A DNA stretch of 40,256 nucleotides from positions 1 through 40,256 of the forward strand of contig JAAWEH010000013.1 of assembly GCA_022794215.1 (NCBI GenBank), read 5' to 3'. The DNA comes from Oscillospiraceae bacterium. GTDB taxonomy: Bacteria > Bacillota > Clostridia > Oscillospirales > Oscillospiraceae. The notes beneath the pieces were generated by a model. The model had not been told where the DNA came from. It was given only the letters and a program-made list of their open reading frames with translations, and made no database searches. Shown here one piece after another: positions 31,914-40,256 of this stretch; the first letter of the stretch is position 1; each line of letters starts with the position of its first letter. A program made the translations under genes and the position numbers.

Positions 31914-34070
31914 TTGTTGGAAAAAATTGCCCATAAATTGACCCGGAACCCCAAGCTGGTGGCCATTATCGCCGTCCTTCTCCTGATCCCCAGCATTTTG
32001 GGGGCCGCCGCCACCCACATCAACTACGACATCCTGTCCTACCTGCCGGAGGAACTGGATTCCGTCAAGGGGGAAGCCCTGCTGGAGGAGCCCTTCCACA
32101 TGGCGGCCACCACCATGCTTATTGTGGAGGATATGCCCCCCGAGTACACCAACCAACTGGTGGCGCAGGTGGAGGCCGTCCCCGGGGTCAGCAGTGCCAT
32201 TTGGCTTTCCAACCTGGTGGGCATCCAGTTCCCCACCGAAATGCTCCCCAACGATCTGCGGGACATTTTCTTTTCCGGAAAAGCCACCATGATGATCGTG
32301 CAGTACGACAACCCCGGCGCATCAGAAGCCACCATGAAGGCCATTGACGCCGTTCGGGGCATCTGCAACAAAAATTGCTTTCTGGCCGGCTTCTCCGTGT
32401 TTATCCGGGATACCAAAGACCTTATTTCCAAGGAAATGCCCCTCTACGTCCTATGCGCCGCGGTGCTGAGCATCATCGCCATGTGCGTGACCATGGAATC
32501 CTCCCTGCTGCCGGTGGCCCTGATGCTCAGCATCGGTCTGGCCATCCTCTATAACTTCGGCAGCAACATTCTCCTGGGAGAGATCTCCTTCATCACCCAA
32601 GCCATCGCCGCCGTGCTGCAGCTGGGCGTCACCATGGACTATTCCATCTTCCTCTATGACCGCTACCGGGAGGAAGCGCCCCATTACGAGGACAAACGGG
32701 ACGCCATGGCCGTCTCCATCGTGTCCGCCTTCAAATCCCTGTCGGGAAGCTCCATGACCACTATCGCCGGCTTCCTGGCCCTGTGCTTCATGCGCCTGAC
32801 CCTGGGCCGGGACATCGGCCTTGTGATGGCCAAAGGCGTGGTGCTGGGGATCGCCACCGTGATCCTGGTTCTGCCCGCCATCCTCCTTTTGATGGACGAC
32901 GCCATTCAAAAGCGCCATCACCGCTGCCTGCGGCTGAATACAGACGGTCTCAACGCCTTTGTCGTCCGGCACCGGAAGTTTTTTGTGGGCTTGTTCCTGC
33001 TCCTCTTTATCCCCGCCGTTTATGCCAATAATCACACCCAGATGTACTATAAGCTGGACGAGGCCGTCCCCCAGGATATGCCCTCCATTGTCTCCAATAA
33101 CAAGCTTAAGGACGACTTCAACATGGCCTCCACCCACTTTGTGGTCATGAGCGACGCGGTGGATCACGGCTCCATGAAGGAGCTGGAGCAGGCCATTGAC
33201 GACTTGCCCGGTATCACCAGCGTGGTGGCCTACGACAAACTGCTTCCCGACGGGATTCCTGATTTCTTCATTCCGGAGGATCTGAAAAAAATCTGCAAGC
33301 AGGACGGCTATCAAATGATGATGATCAACTCCAGCTATGTCACCGCCTCCGATCAGGTTTCCCAACAGCTGGATGCGCTCAACGCCCTGCTCAAGCAATA
33401 CGACCCCAACGCCTACATCACCGGCGAGGCCGCTATGACCAACGACCTGATCCAGGTGGCCAACGAGGACTTCCGGGTCACCAGCTACCTATCTATTCTG
33501 GCCATCTTTGTTCTGGTGGCCATCGCCTTCAAGTCCATCTCCATCCCCATCCTGCTGGTGGCCACCATCGAGCTGGCCATCTTCATCAACCAAGGCATCC
33601 CCTACTTTACCGGCAGCGAGGTGGCCTTTATCACCCCCACCGTCATCAGCTGTATCCAGCTGGGCGCCACAGTGGATTACGCCATTTTGATGACCACCCG
33701 GTTCCAGGAGGAGATCCAAAAAGGCCTGGATCGGAAAGAAGCCATTCAGCGGGCCGCCGGCGCCGCCGATGTGTCCATCCTCACCAGCGCTCTGGTGTTC
33801 TTCTGCTCCACCCTGGGGGTGGCCCTCATCTCCACCATGGATCTTATCAGCGGCATCTGCCTGATGCTCTCCCGGGGCGCTGTGATTTCCGCCCTGGTGT
33901 GTATGTTCATCCTCCCCTCTGTCCTGGTGGTCTTTGAACCCCTCATTGCCAAAACCACCCTCCACTGGAGAACCCCAAAATCGCCCAAGTCCGGCGGCTC
34001 CGCCCCGGCTGCCCCATCCCAGGAAGCTGCCCTGCCCCAAGGAAAGGAGACTGTCAGTCATGAAGTTTGA
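31914..34070 (+). CDS. MMPL-type RND superfamily transporter
   Basis: A 718-residue membrane transporter with two RND halves. Each has a first helix (VAIIAVLLLIPSILG; FFVGLFLLLFIPAVYA), an extracellular domain of about 160 residues, and a bundle of five helices. The second to sixth helices of each half carry paired GVTMDYSIFLYDRYREE and GATVDYAILMTTRFQEE motifs, typical of proton-coupled MMPL/HpnN proteins. Substrates in the family are lipids, glycolipids or hydrophobic compounds. The TTG at 31914 is preferred because GAGGTG ends six bases before it; the GTG at 31905 is itself part of that site. Its stop overlaps the next gene by 11 bp, suggesting a shared complex with the secreted coiled-coil protein. 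Confidence 0.88.
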   Translation: MLEKIAHKLTRNPKLVAIIAVLLLIPSILGAAATHINYDILSYLPEELDSVKGEALLEEPFHMAATTMLIVEDMPPEYTNQLVAQVEAVPGVSSAIWLSNLVGIQFPTEMLPNDLRDIFFSGKATMMIVQYDNPGASEATMKAIDAVRGICNKNCFLAGFSVFIRDTKDLISKEMPLYVLCAAVLSIIAMCVTMESSLLPVALMLSIGLAILYNFGSNILLGEISFITQAIAAVLQLGVTMDYSIFLYDRYREEAPHYEDKRDAMAVSIVSAFKSLSGSSMTTIAGFLALCFMRLTLGRDIGLVMAKGVVLGIATVILVLPAILLLMDDAIQKRHHRCLRLNTDGLNAFVVRHRKFFVGLFLLLFIPAVYANNHTQMYYKLDEAVPQDMPSIVSNNKLKDDFNMASTHFVVMSDAVDHGSMKELEQAIDDLPGITSVVAYDKLLPDGIPDFFIPEDLKKICKQDGYQMMMINSSYVTASDQVSQQLDALNALLKQYDPNAYITGEAAMTNDLIQVANEDFRVTSYLSILAIFVLVAIAFKSISIPILLVATIELAIFINQGIPYFTGSEVAFITPTVISCIQLGATVDYAILMTTRFQEEIQKGLDRKEAIQRAAGAADVSILTSALVFFCSTLGVALISTMDLISGICLMLSRGAVISALVCMFILPSVLVVFEPLIAKTTLHWRTPKSPKSGGSAPAAPSQEAALPQGKETVSHEV

Positions 34071-36651
34071 TCACAAGCGCCCTGTCGCCCTGGCCCTCAC
34101 TCTCACCATGCTGGCGGGAGCCATGGCTCCCGCCGCCGGCGCCCTATCCCTCTCCACCAGTTACAACGAGACCTATTACGCCACCCTGGACTATTACGGC
34201 GCCCTCAGCGAAGCCAGCGTAGTGAAAAGCTACCGCACCAACGGCAACGCCACTGTCACCGACTATGGCGTCTATGACGAGATCACCAATCTCACCGACC
34301 ACCGCCAGCCCCAGGTCTCCGACGGGGCGGTCGCCTTTGATCTCTCCGGCGATGTGCCTGAGCGCTTTTACTTTGAGGGCAAAACCTCCCAGCCCTTTGA
34401 GGAACTGCCCTGGACCATTTCGGTCTCTTACAAGCACAACGGCGCTGCGGCTCTGGCCGAGGAGCTGGGGGGCAAGTCGGGCCTCTTTGAAATCGACCTG
34501 GACGTGCTGCCCAACCCCGGGGCCTCCGAATACAGCCGGAACAACCTGGTTCTCACCGCCGCCACCGCCTTCAACGATGACGACCTCATCTCTCTGGAGG
34601 CTCCCGGCGCCCAGGTTCAGATGGTGGGCAACCTGCGGGCCATCCTTTTTGCCGTTCTCCCTGGGGAGGAACAGCACTTTGCCATTCGGGTCGGTACCGA
34701 CGACTTTTCCTTCTCCGGTCTTATCTTCCTGGCTGTCCCCGCCACCCTCCAGCAGTTGGAGCAGGTCAACGATCTGCGGCAGGCCAAGGACAAAGCGGAG
34801 GACTCTTATCACTCCATCGATGACAGTCTGGATTCCATCTTAGACTCCCTGGACGGCATAGGCAGCAGCCTGCGCTCCGCCGCCAGCGGTCTGGATCAAC
34901 TCAACAACGCCCGGAGCACCGTGTCCGCCGGCAAGGATGAGGTCTACCAAAAAACCAACCTGGCCCTCAGCGATCTCCATGTTTTGGCCGACACTTTGGG
35001 TCAGCTGGACAAATACAGCGACACCGCCTCTCAAGCCATCACCGAGGCCAACGGTATTCTCAATGACATGAACAGCGCCGCCCAAAGCCTGAATCCCGAG
35101 CTGGCCAACACCAGAAAGATCATCCACGACATTCAGGTAAATACCGAGTCCCTCAGCAAGCTTCTCACCGACATTGAGGGCTATAACAAGCGCTCCACCG
35201 ACATTGCCTCCAGCTTGGCCGAAGAGCTGGACGACCTAAACGGGGAGATGGACGGCCTGGAGCTGTCCCTTCGTTCCCTCCGCAACGCTCTCAACCGCAC
35301 CAAGGGCATTTCCAAAATCGACAAACTCACCATCGGAGGTATGACCAGCGCCCAGGAGATTCAGGAAAAGATCACCCAGGTCAACGGCCTCTATGCCCAG
35401 TATCAAGACGCTCTGGCCAACAATGAGCTCCCCGCCGGCACCTCCTTCCAGGAGGGCATCCTCCTGGGCTCCTTTAAGCAGGCCTATACAGCCCAGGTGG
35501 AGGAAATGATTACGGCCCAGGTCACCCAGGCCTATCAGCAGTACTGCCAGGAGGAGGCCGCCGCCGGCCGCCACCCCATTTCCCCTGAAGAGTTCAAGCA
35601 GCTTCCCAACGTGCAGACCATGATCCAGCAGGCCCAGGAGCAGGCCATGGCTCCGGAGGCCTTCCAGGCCCAATATAGTCAATTTTTGGCCTCTGACCAG
35701 GGGAAGGAGGCCGCCGCCACCGCCGCTGCCGCCGAGCAGCTTTACAACACCGTCAACAATATGAGCGCAGAGGAGCTGGCCCAGCAGCTCAAACTGATGG
35801 AGACGGTCAACACCTCTGTCATTCCGGAGGTCAATGCCAAGATCCGCGAGATCAACGATCTCATCACCGACCTGACCCGCCCCACTGCCTCCGTGGTCGA
35901 CGAGCTGGCCGACCTGTGTGAAACCTTGGGCGACACCGGCATCAGCGACGATATGGCCAGCCTTGCCAAGCTGATCCGGGATCTTTTGAAGACCATGAAG
36001 GAGCATGAGGGAGAAGGGGCCTCCCTGCTGGAGCACGTGGACGATCTGGGCAACCTGGCCAGCCGGATCACCAGCACCGCCGAAACCCTGCTGGGCCAGA
36101 TCGACGCCCTTACCGAGCTGCTCAATACCTACGAGCCCGACGTGCTCTCCGCCCTAAACGATGTCCAGACTCTCTCCGGCTCTGCCCAGTCCACCCTGCA
36201 CGACACCTCCTCCGCCCTGTCCGCGGCAGAAGGGCTGCTTCGTTCCAGCGGCCCCGCCCTGAGCTCCGGCGCCGGCGCCTCCTTGAATGGACTGTCTGAT
36301 GTGCTGCGCAAGGTGGCCGTAAGCATGGATCAAACCGATTCCCTCCGCAGCGCCAAAACCTCTCTCTCCGACCTGATCGAGGACGAGTGGAACTCCCACA
36401 CCGGCGAGGACAATAACCTCCTCCTCATGGACGCCGGGGCCGATCCCATCTCCATGACCTCCACAAAAAACGACGCCCCGGAGAGCATCCAATACGTGAT
36501 GCGCACCCAGGAGATCAAAGCGCCCGACGAAACTGACGAGACCACTTCCGCCGCTCAGGAGAAGGAAAACAGCTCCTTCTGGTCCCGCATTGCCGCCATG
36601 TTCCGGGATTTTTGGCATGCCATCACCGGCCTGTTTGGAAAACATGACTGA
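34060..36651 (+). CDS. Secreted coiled-coil protein paired with the MMPL transporter (YhgE/Pip-like repeats)
   Basis: An 863-residue protein. A signal peptide (VALALTLTMLAGAMAPAAGA) is followed by a beta-rich domain (about 30-240) that I do not recognise. From about 250 to 770 the sequence is nearly all helical with regular heptad spacing (ISKIDKLTIGG, SLAEELDDLNGEMDGLELSL), some with the L-x-x-G pattern of YhgE/Pip ectodomains (SLDSILDSLDGIGSSLRS). Near the end are a charged, threonine/glutamate-rich spacer and an aromatic amphipathic segment (FWSRIAAMFRDFWHAITGLF) that may touch or enter the membrane. It lacks the multi-helix membrane domain of YhgE. It overlaps the MMPL gene by 11 bp, with AAAGGAG upstream, and is followed by a terminator. 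An adaptor or envelope tether for the transporter is inferred. Confidence 0.75.
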   Translation: MKFDHKRPVALALTLTMLAGAMAPAAGALSLSTSYNETYYATLDYYGALSEASVVKSYRTNGNATVTDYGVYDEITNLTDHRQPQVSDGAVAFDLSGDVPERFYFEGKTSQPFEELPWTISVSYKHNGAAALAEELGGKSGLFEIDLDVLPNPGASEYSRNNLVLTAATAFNDDDLISLEAPGAQVQMVGNLRAILFAVLPGEEQHFAIRVGTDDFSFSGLIFLAVPATLQQLEQVNDLRQAKDKAEDSYHSIDDSLDSILDSLDGIGSSLRSAASGLDQLNNARSTVSAGKDEVYQKTNLALSDLHVLADTLGQLDKYSDTASQAITEANGILNDMNSAAQSLNPELANTRKIIHDIQVNTESLSKLLTDIEGYNKRSTDIASSLAEELDDLNGEMDGLELSLRSLRNALNRTKGISKIDKLTIGGMTSAQEIQEKITQVNGLYAQYQDALANNELPAGTSFQEGILLGSFKQAYTAQVEEMITAQVTQAYQQYCQEEAAAGRHPISPEEFKQLPNVQTMIQQAQEQAMAPEAFQAQYSQFLASDQGKEAAATAAAAEQLYNTVNNMSAEELAQQLKLMETVNTSVIPEVNAKIREINDLITDLTRPTASVVDELADLCETLGDTGISDDMASLAKLIRDLLKTMKEHEGEGASLLEHVDDLGNLASRITSTAETLLGQIDALTELLNTYEPDVLSALNDVQTLSGSAQSTLHDTSSALSAAEGLLRSSGPALSSGAGASLNGLSDVLRKVAVSMDQTDSLRSAKTSLSDLIEDEWNSHTGEDNNLLLMDAGADPISMTSTKNDAPESIQYVMRTQEIKAPDETDETTSAAQEKENSSFWSRIAAMFRDFWHAITGLFGKHD

Positions 36652-36665
36652 GCCCCGGTCTGTTC

Positions 36666-36698
36666 AAAAGCCCCGCAGCTGTATGCTGCGGGGCTTTT
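36666..36698 (+). terminator. Terminator of the HdeD-MMPL-coiled-coil operon
   Basis: A 14-bp perfect stem AAAAGCCCCGCAGC with its complement and a 5-nt loop, ending in TTTTCTC, 15 bp past the stop. Confidence 0.9.
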
Positions 36699-36772
36699 CT
36701 CTGTCAAAAAGGGGAGTCCCCCTTGTTCGGAGCTGTCATCGCTCTTTTCCTTTTTTCCGACAGAAGACGCAA

Positions 36773-36802
36773 GAAAGCCGGGAGCTTTCGCCCCCGGCTT
36801 TC
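36773..36802 (-). terminator. Terminator of the SLH surface-protein gene
   Basis: A 10-bp stem GAAAGCCGGG/CCCGGCTTTC on the minus strand, 8 bp past the stop, followed by TTGCGTC, a weak U tract. Confidence 0.6.
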
Positions 36803-36809
36803 CAACCCT

Positions 36810-39599
36810 TTATTGTTCTGCTCCTTCCCCATGGGCCTGGGCAAAGCGAACCAGAACCGCCGCCGTTTCGGATCGGGTAGCTGTACCCAAAGCATTCAGA
36901 CCGCTTCCGGTGCCCTTCAGCAAGCCCTCGCTCACAGCCCACTGCACCGCTTCCAGCGCCCAGGCGCTGACGTTCTCCGCATCCGCAAAGGCGCTCAGGT
37001 CATCCCGGCCCGTCACGTCGTAGCCCTTCAGCTGGGCATAGCGGAACAGGAAGGCGGCCAGCTGCTCCCGGGTAATGCTGTCCATGGGGCCGAAGTTGCC
37101 GTTGTCATAGCCCTTCACGATGCCGCTGGGGCCGCCCCAGGCCACCGCCGCAGTGTACCACTCGCCGGGAACCACATCGGGGAAGTCAGCCAAATCCGTT
37201 TCAGGCTCTTTCTCCAGTCGATAAAGCATGGTGACGATCATGCCCCGGCTGGTCACTGCCATGGGGCTGAAATGGGTCTCAGAGACGCCGTTCATCATAT
37301 CGTAGGCACAAGCATACTTGACCGACTCATAGAACCAATCGGTCTCCGCCACATCCTCAAAAACGAAAGGCTTTTCACTCAGGGGCGTCTCCTGCTCCAC
37401 CACTTCCACCACTTCGGGCTGGGTGGGCGCGATAACTTCGCCGCCCGCAGCTCCACCGCCGGAGCCTCCGCCGACGAACCCGCCACCGCCGCTTCCACCA
37501 CCGCTGCCGGAAGGCAGCCGGTCAATAACGGTCTCCTTGGTGTCGGTGTAAGTCACGTTTTCATAAACCGCCGTTGCGGTGTAAACCGTCTTTCCCTCGG
37601 CCTGGGTGGTGGCGGGGGTGGTCTCGCTTGTCACCTCAGCCGCCGCATTGCCGGCGTGGGTGCTGTCGTTCTTGCAAACAAGGCTCAGGGTCGCGCCGCT
37701 GTGATCCTCAAGCCAGAACCAGGTCAGCTCGTAATTGTGCCCCAGGGCCTCCACAGTCTCCCGCTCCACCAGGATCTCATCGCAAACCGCACAGCCCTTG
37801 CCCTCTGTCAGGCCGGTCTCCGTACAGGTGGGCGCCACAGCCTGGAGCGTCACCTCCGTGTGCCCCTTTGCCGGGATCTCAACCAGCTTGGCGTTCGTAT
37901 GCTCCTCTTCTTCAAAGGTCACCGCCGCGGTAAGCTGCCGGCTGCCGGCCTCTGTGCAGGTGGCCGCCGCAAGATCCTCAACGCTCACCTCGGCGTTGAT
38001 CTCCTTTTGGTCGCCGCAGCTCACGCAGGTGAACACCGCTTTGGCGCTCCAGCCACCCTGGTCATTCTGACGCCAATCAAAGCTGGGTTCCCCATAGGTG
38101 TGGCCCTCAGCGGGGATCACTTCCTTGCCAAATTCCTTTTCACAAATCTCACAGAGCTGATGATCCGAGTAGCCCTCCTTGGTACAGGTGGCCCTCTTGC
38201 CCTCCACAGCGATCAGGCTGTGACCGGTAGGCTCAATGGGCTCCGTGTAGGTGTGCTCATGGTCATTCAAACAGCGATAGGTCTTTATGCCAGCCGTTTC
38301 ACAGCCGGGCTCAAGGGTAACCATGCCCTCATCCCAATCGTGGCCGATGGCGGGGAGCACCTCCTGCTCTTCCAGGATCTCGCCACACACCGTGCAGCAA
38401 ACGCCCTCTGTCTTTCCATCCTTTTCACAGGTGGCAGCCTCCGCATCCATCACGGCCTCTTTGTGTCCGGCGGCCCCCAGAACAATGGCAATGGGCTCGG
38501 ACGTATAGCCATGACCGTTAAAGCTCACCGTTCCGGTGATAATGATCCTGCCGTCCTCCGTGTGCTGCGCGGGGGTGGTTTCGCTGGTCACTTCCGCGGG
38601 CTCCGTCTTAACGTGATCCTGGGTCTCCTCCGTACAGCCTTCTGCCATACAGGTATAGGCAGCAACAGCGGAGTACCCGCCCTCCATCTCGGCCCAGGCA
38701 AACTCCGGTTTGCCATAGCTGTGGGCGATCATGGGCGTCGCCTTTTGGGAAACCAGGATCTCTCCGCAATCGGCACACTTTTCGCCCTTTTCCAGTCCGG
38801 TCGCGTAGCAGGTCGCTGCCACGGCGGCAAGCTCCACCTTGTTCGCGTGGTTGCCGGGATCGATCTCACTCTCTTCAATCTCAGTCTCTCCGCAGGTTTC
38901 GCAGCGGCGGATCCGCTCCCCCTTCGTCACGCAGGTAGCTTTGGTCTCGCTCCAATCGCTCCACTGGTGGGGCAGTTTTTCACCGGCCTTCGTCTCCCGG
39001 CTCAGTTCCTTCCCGCAGGCAGAGCAGCAGACCACCTCGTCGTAGCTGCCGGGGGTCGTGCAGGTGGCTCCTTGCACATTCTCCTGCCTCGATTCGCCGG
39101 GAGTATGGGCAGTGTGCTCATCCCCCTCGCCGCACACCTCGCATTCGCGCCAGTGGTTCGTATCATCCATGTTCCACTCAGAAGACCAGGTGTGCTCCAC
39201 CATGGGCACTTCTTCCTGCTCCGCCAGAACCTTGCCACAGGTGGCGCAGTGGCTTCCCTGGGTGAGACCGGGCTCGGTACAGGTGGCCTCCACCGCCTCA
39301 TCAACTACGACTGTATGAGGCCAATGCTCCACGCTTTCATCCGCCGCAGTTTTATGCCATACACCTTCCCTGTAAGCAAACACATCATTGACCACAGCAC
39401 CTGTCGTTTGCGCATAGCTGCCGTCAGCATTCTGAAGCTGGGCGGGAGTAATGGGAACCTCTGTGGCAGTAACCGTGTTGCTGCTCTGGGTCACCTGGTA
39501 CGTGCTTGTTGTGGTGCCGGCGTTCGTTCCGAGAACGATTTTGCCCGTTCCCGCACCGGTAATAATATTCGCACCGCTTTCCGTGGTGTACGGCGCTCC
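36810..39599 (-). pseudogene. 5'-truncated SLH-domain surface protein with CxxC repeats
   Basis: About 930 codons remain in frame. The N-terminal two thirds contain nine or more repeats of roughly 50-70 residues of the pattern ATCTExG...CxxCGxxL...P..GH, each with a CxxC pair (for example CATCGKVLAEQEEVP, CADCGEILVSQKATP, CTVCGEILEEQEVLP). A glycine/serine-rich linker (SGSGGGSGGGGFVGGGSGGG) follows, then three SLH domains (FEDVAETDWFYESV, FPDVVPGEWYTAAV, FADAENVSAWALEAV), which anchor proteins to wall-bound polysaccharide. The 5' end is lost: there is no signal peptide, no ATG with a ribosome-binding site (only a bare GTG at 39494), and homology-free antisense of a recombinase begins at about 39600. 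It is therefore a remnant, unless the junction is an assembly fault. Confidence 0.8.
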
Positions 39600-39745
39600 A
39601 AAATGGCATAGATGTGAAAACCGTCTCCTCCATGCTGGGACACTACGACGCCGGGTTCACCCTCCGCACCTACACCCACGCCACACGGCAAAAGCAAGAC
39701 GGGGCCGCACAGACAATGGGCAGCTTCATGGCACAGGTCATGTAA
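39593..39745 (+). pseudogene. C-terminal fragment of a tyrosine recombinase (integrase)
   Basis: Fifty codons ending in TAA encode ALQNGIDVKTVSSMLGHYDA and then GFTLRTYTHATRQKQDGAAQ and TMGSFMAQVM. This is the final part of a phage/ICE-type integrase: the LGH histidine and the tyrosine nucleophile of RTYTHAT are retained, while the arginine, lysine and HxxR residues are gone. The fragment begins exactly where the SLH gene breaks off and overlaps it by a few bases. Its 3' end points at the 3' end of tRNA-Thr, 162 bp away, the usual place for an integrating element. Confidence 0.88.
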
Positions 39746-39767
39746 CAAGCGATGCAGAAGCCAAAGA

Positions 39768-39795
39768 CCACCGGGCGGGATATTCCGCCCGGTGG
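39768..39795 (+). terminator. Terminator of the integrase remnant
   Basis: An 11-bp stem CCACCGGGCGG/CCGCCCGGTGG with a 6-nt loop, followed by CCTTTGTTTC. Confidence 0.65.
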
Positions 39796-39873
39796 CCTTT
39801 GTTTCTCTTTGCCCCTTTCAACGTGTGGGTCACGGTGTGGGTCAAAAATTTTCATCTCAACTTTTTGCAAAGG

Positions 39874-39907
39874 AAAACGCCCGATTCCTTTCGGAATCAG
39901 GCGTTTT
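39874..39907 (-). terminator. Terminator of the tRNA cluster
   Basis: AAAACGCC-GATTCC pairs with GGAATC-GGCGTTTT (one C/A mismatch, 4-nt loop), directly beyond the tRNA-Thr CCA end; on the minus strand it is followed by TTTTCCTTTG. Confidence 0.8.
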
Positions 39908-39983
<76 letters not shown>

Positions 39984-40010
39984 ATGTTAGGCGCTGTTGC
40001 ACCCAACAGA

Positions 40011-40087
<77 letters not shown>

Positions 40088-40128
40088 ATCTTAAAATATA
40101 TGGTATGCGGAAAACCCGCTTGTACCCG

Positions 40129-40204
40129 TGGCAGGGGCAGAAGGACTCGAACCCTCGGCACGCGGTTTTGGAGACCGCTGCTCTACCAACTGAGCTATAC
40201 CCCT
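40129..40204 (-). tRNA. tRNA-Trp (anticodon CCA)
   Basis: Minus-strand cloverleaf with acceptor AGGGGTA, encoded CCA end, anticodon loop CTCCAAA between GCGGT and ACCGC. Confidence 0.95.
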
Positions 40205-40207
40205 ATA

Positions 40208-40256
40208 TGGTGGGCCTTCGGGGACTCGAACCCAGGACCGACCGGTTATGAGCCGG
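40208..40256 (-). tRNA. Partial tRNA with anticodon CAT (tRNA-Ile2 or tRNA-Met), cut by the window edge
   Basis: Only the 3' 49 nt are inside the window: CCA end, acceptor strand GGCCCA, T arm CCTGGGTTCGAGTCC, and anticodon loop CTCATAA closed by CCGG. The CGGCTCATAACCG stem-loop resembles the lysidine-modified tRNA-Ile(CAU) of Firmicutes more than the Met type at 371-447, but the D arm is missing, so the identity is open. Confidence 0.75.

Noticed and set aside
36723-39611. A 962-codon open frame on the plus strand opposite the SLH gene
   Set aside because: The same antisense effect. The minus-strand frame shows real repeats and SLH domains, while this one shows none. Only its far end overlaps the genuine integrase remnant, in another frame.

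Overview
The window reads as a chromosomal segment of a GC-rich anaerobic Firmicute, most likely an Oscillospiraceae-type gut clostridium (Flavonifractor/Pseudoflavonifractor/Lawsonibacter-like). This is an inference. It rests on strong AGGAGG ribosome-binding sites, frequent TTG/GTG starts, an L27 protein with the Prp-cleaved N-terminal extension, a 102-domain-free set of clostridial families (DUF1836-DegV, pyruvate phosphate dikinase, [FeFe]-hydrogenase) and an S-layer-homology (SLH) surface protein.

Layout. 1-450: a minus-strand tRNA operon (Met-Glu-Val) with promoter and terminator. 540-3680: a VanR-like response regulator, a peptide-binding lipoprotein and the peptidoglycan editing factor pgeF, all on the minus strand. 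3830-8050: secA and a PatB/MalY-type C-S lyase. 8087-14500: a plus-strand block with the 23S rRNA methyltransferase rlmD, a MerR regulator with two C-terminal membrane helices, a DUF3783 protein, a two-subunit ThrE-type exporter, a HAD phosphatase, an SGNH hydrolase and a small lipoprotein. 14500-17140: obgE and the rplU-prp-rpmA operon with a long structured leader. 17230-17500: a 52-residue ribbon-helix-helix protein, preceded by three 10-bp direct repeats and a palindrome. 17520-21140: a DUF1836-degV-prmA-phosphoesterase operon. 21290-24890: ppdK and a nitroreductase. 24915-28540: a two-gene redox module, a NuoF-cluster/GltD-like fusion overlapping an [FeFe]-hydrogenase. 28570-30440: azlD, azlC and trmO. 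30460-36700: a TetR regulator divergent from an HdeD-MMPL-secreted coiled-coil operon, with a near-perfect 30-bp palindrome between them. 36770-39750: a 5'-truncated SLH surface protein butted against the last 50 codons of a tyrosine recombinase. 39870-40256: a second minus-strand tRNA cluster (Ile2-like or Met, Trp, Asp, Thr).

Most of the window is core housekeeping (translation, secretion, GTPase, tRNA and rRNA modification). The less ordinary parts are the TetR/MMPL/coiled-coil envelope module, the fused flavoprotein-hydrogenase pair, the membrane-anchored MerR regulator with a textbook 19-bp-spacer promoter, the solitary RHH regulator with its helically phased repeats, and the recombination scar next to tRNA-Thr. 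No CRISPR array, complete insertion sequence, rRNA gene or intact mobile element was found. Coordinates of short sites were counted by hand and agree with the reading frames, but could be off by a base.
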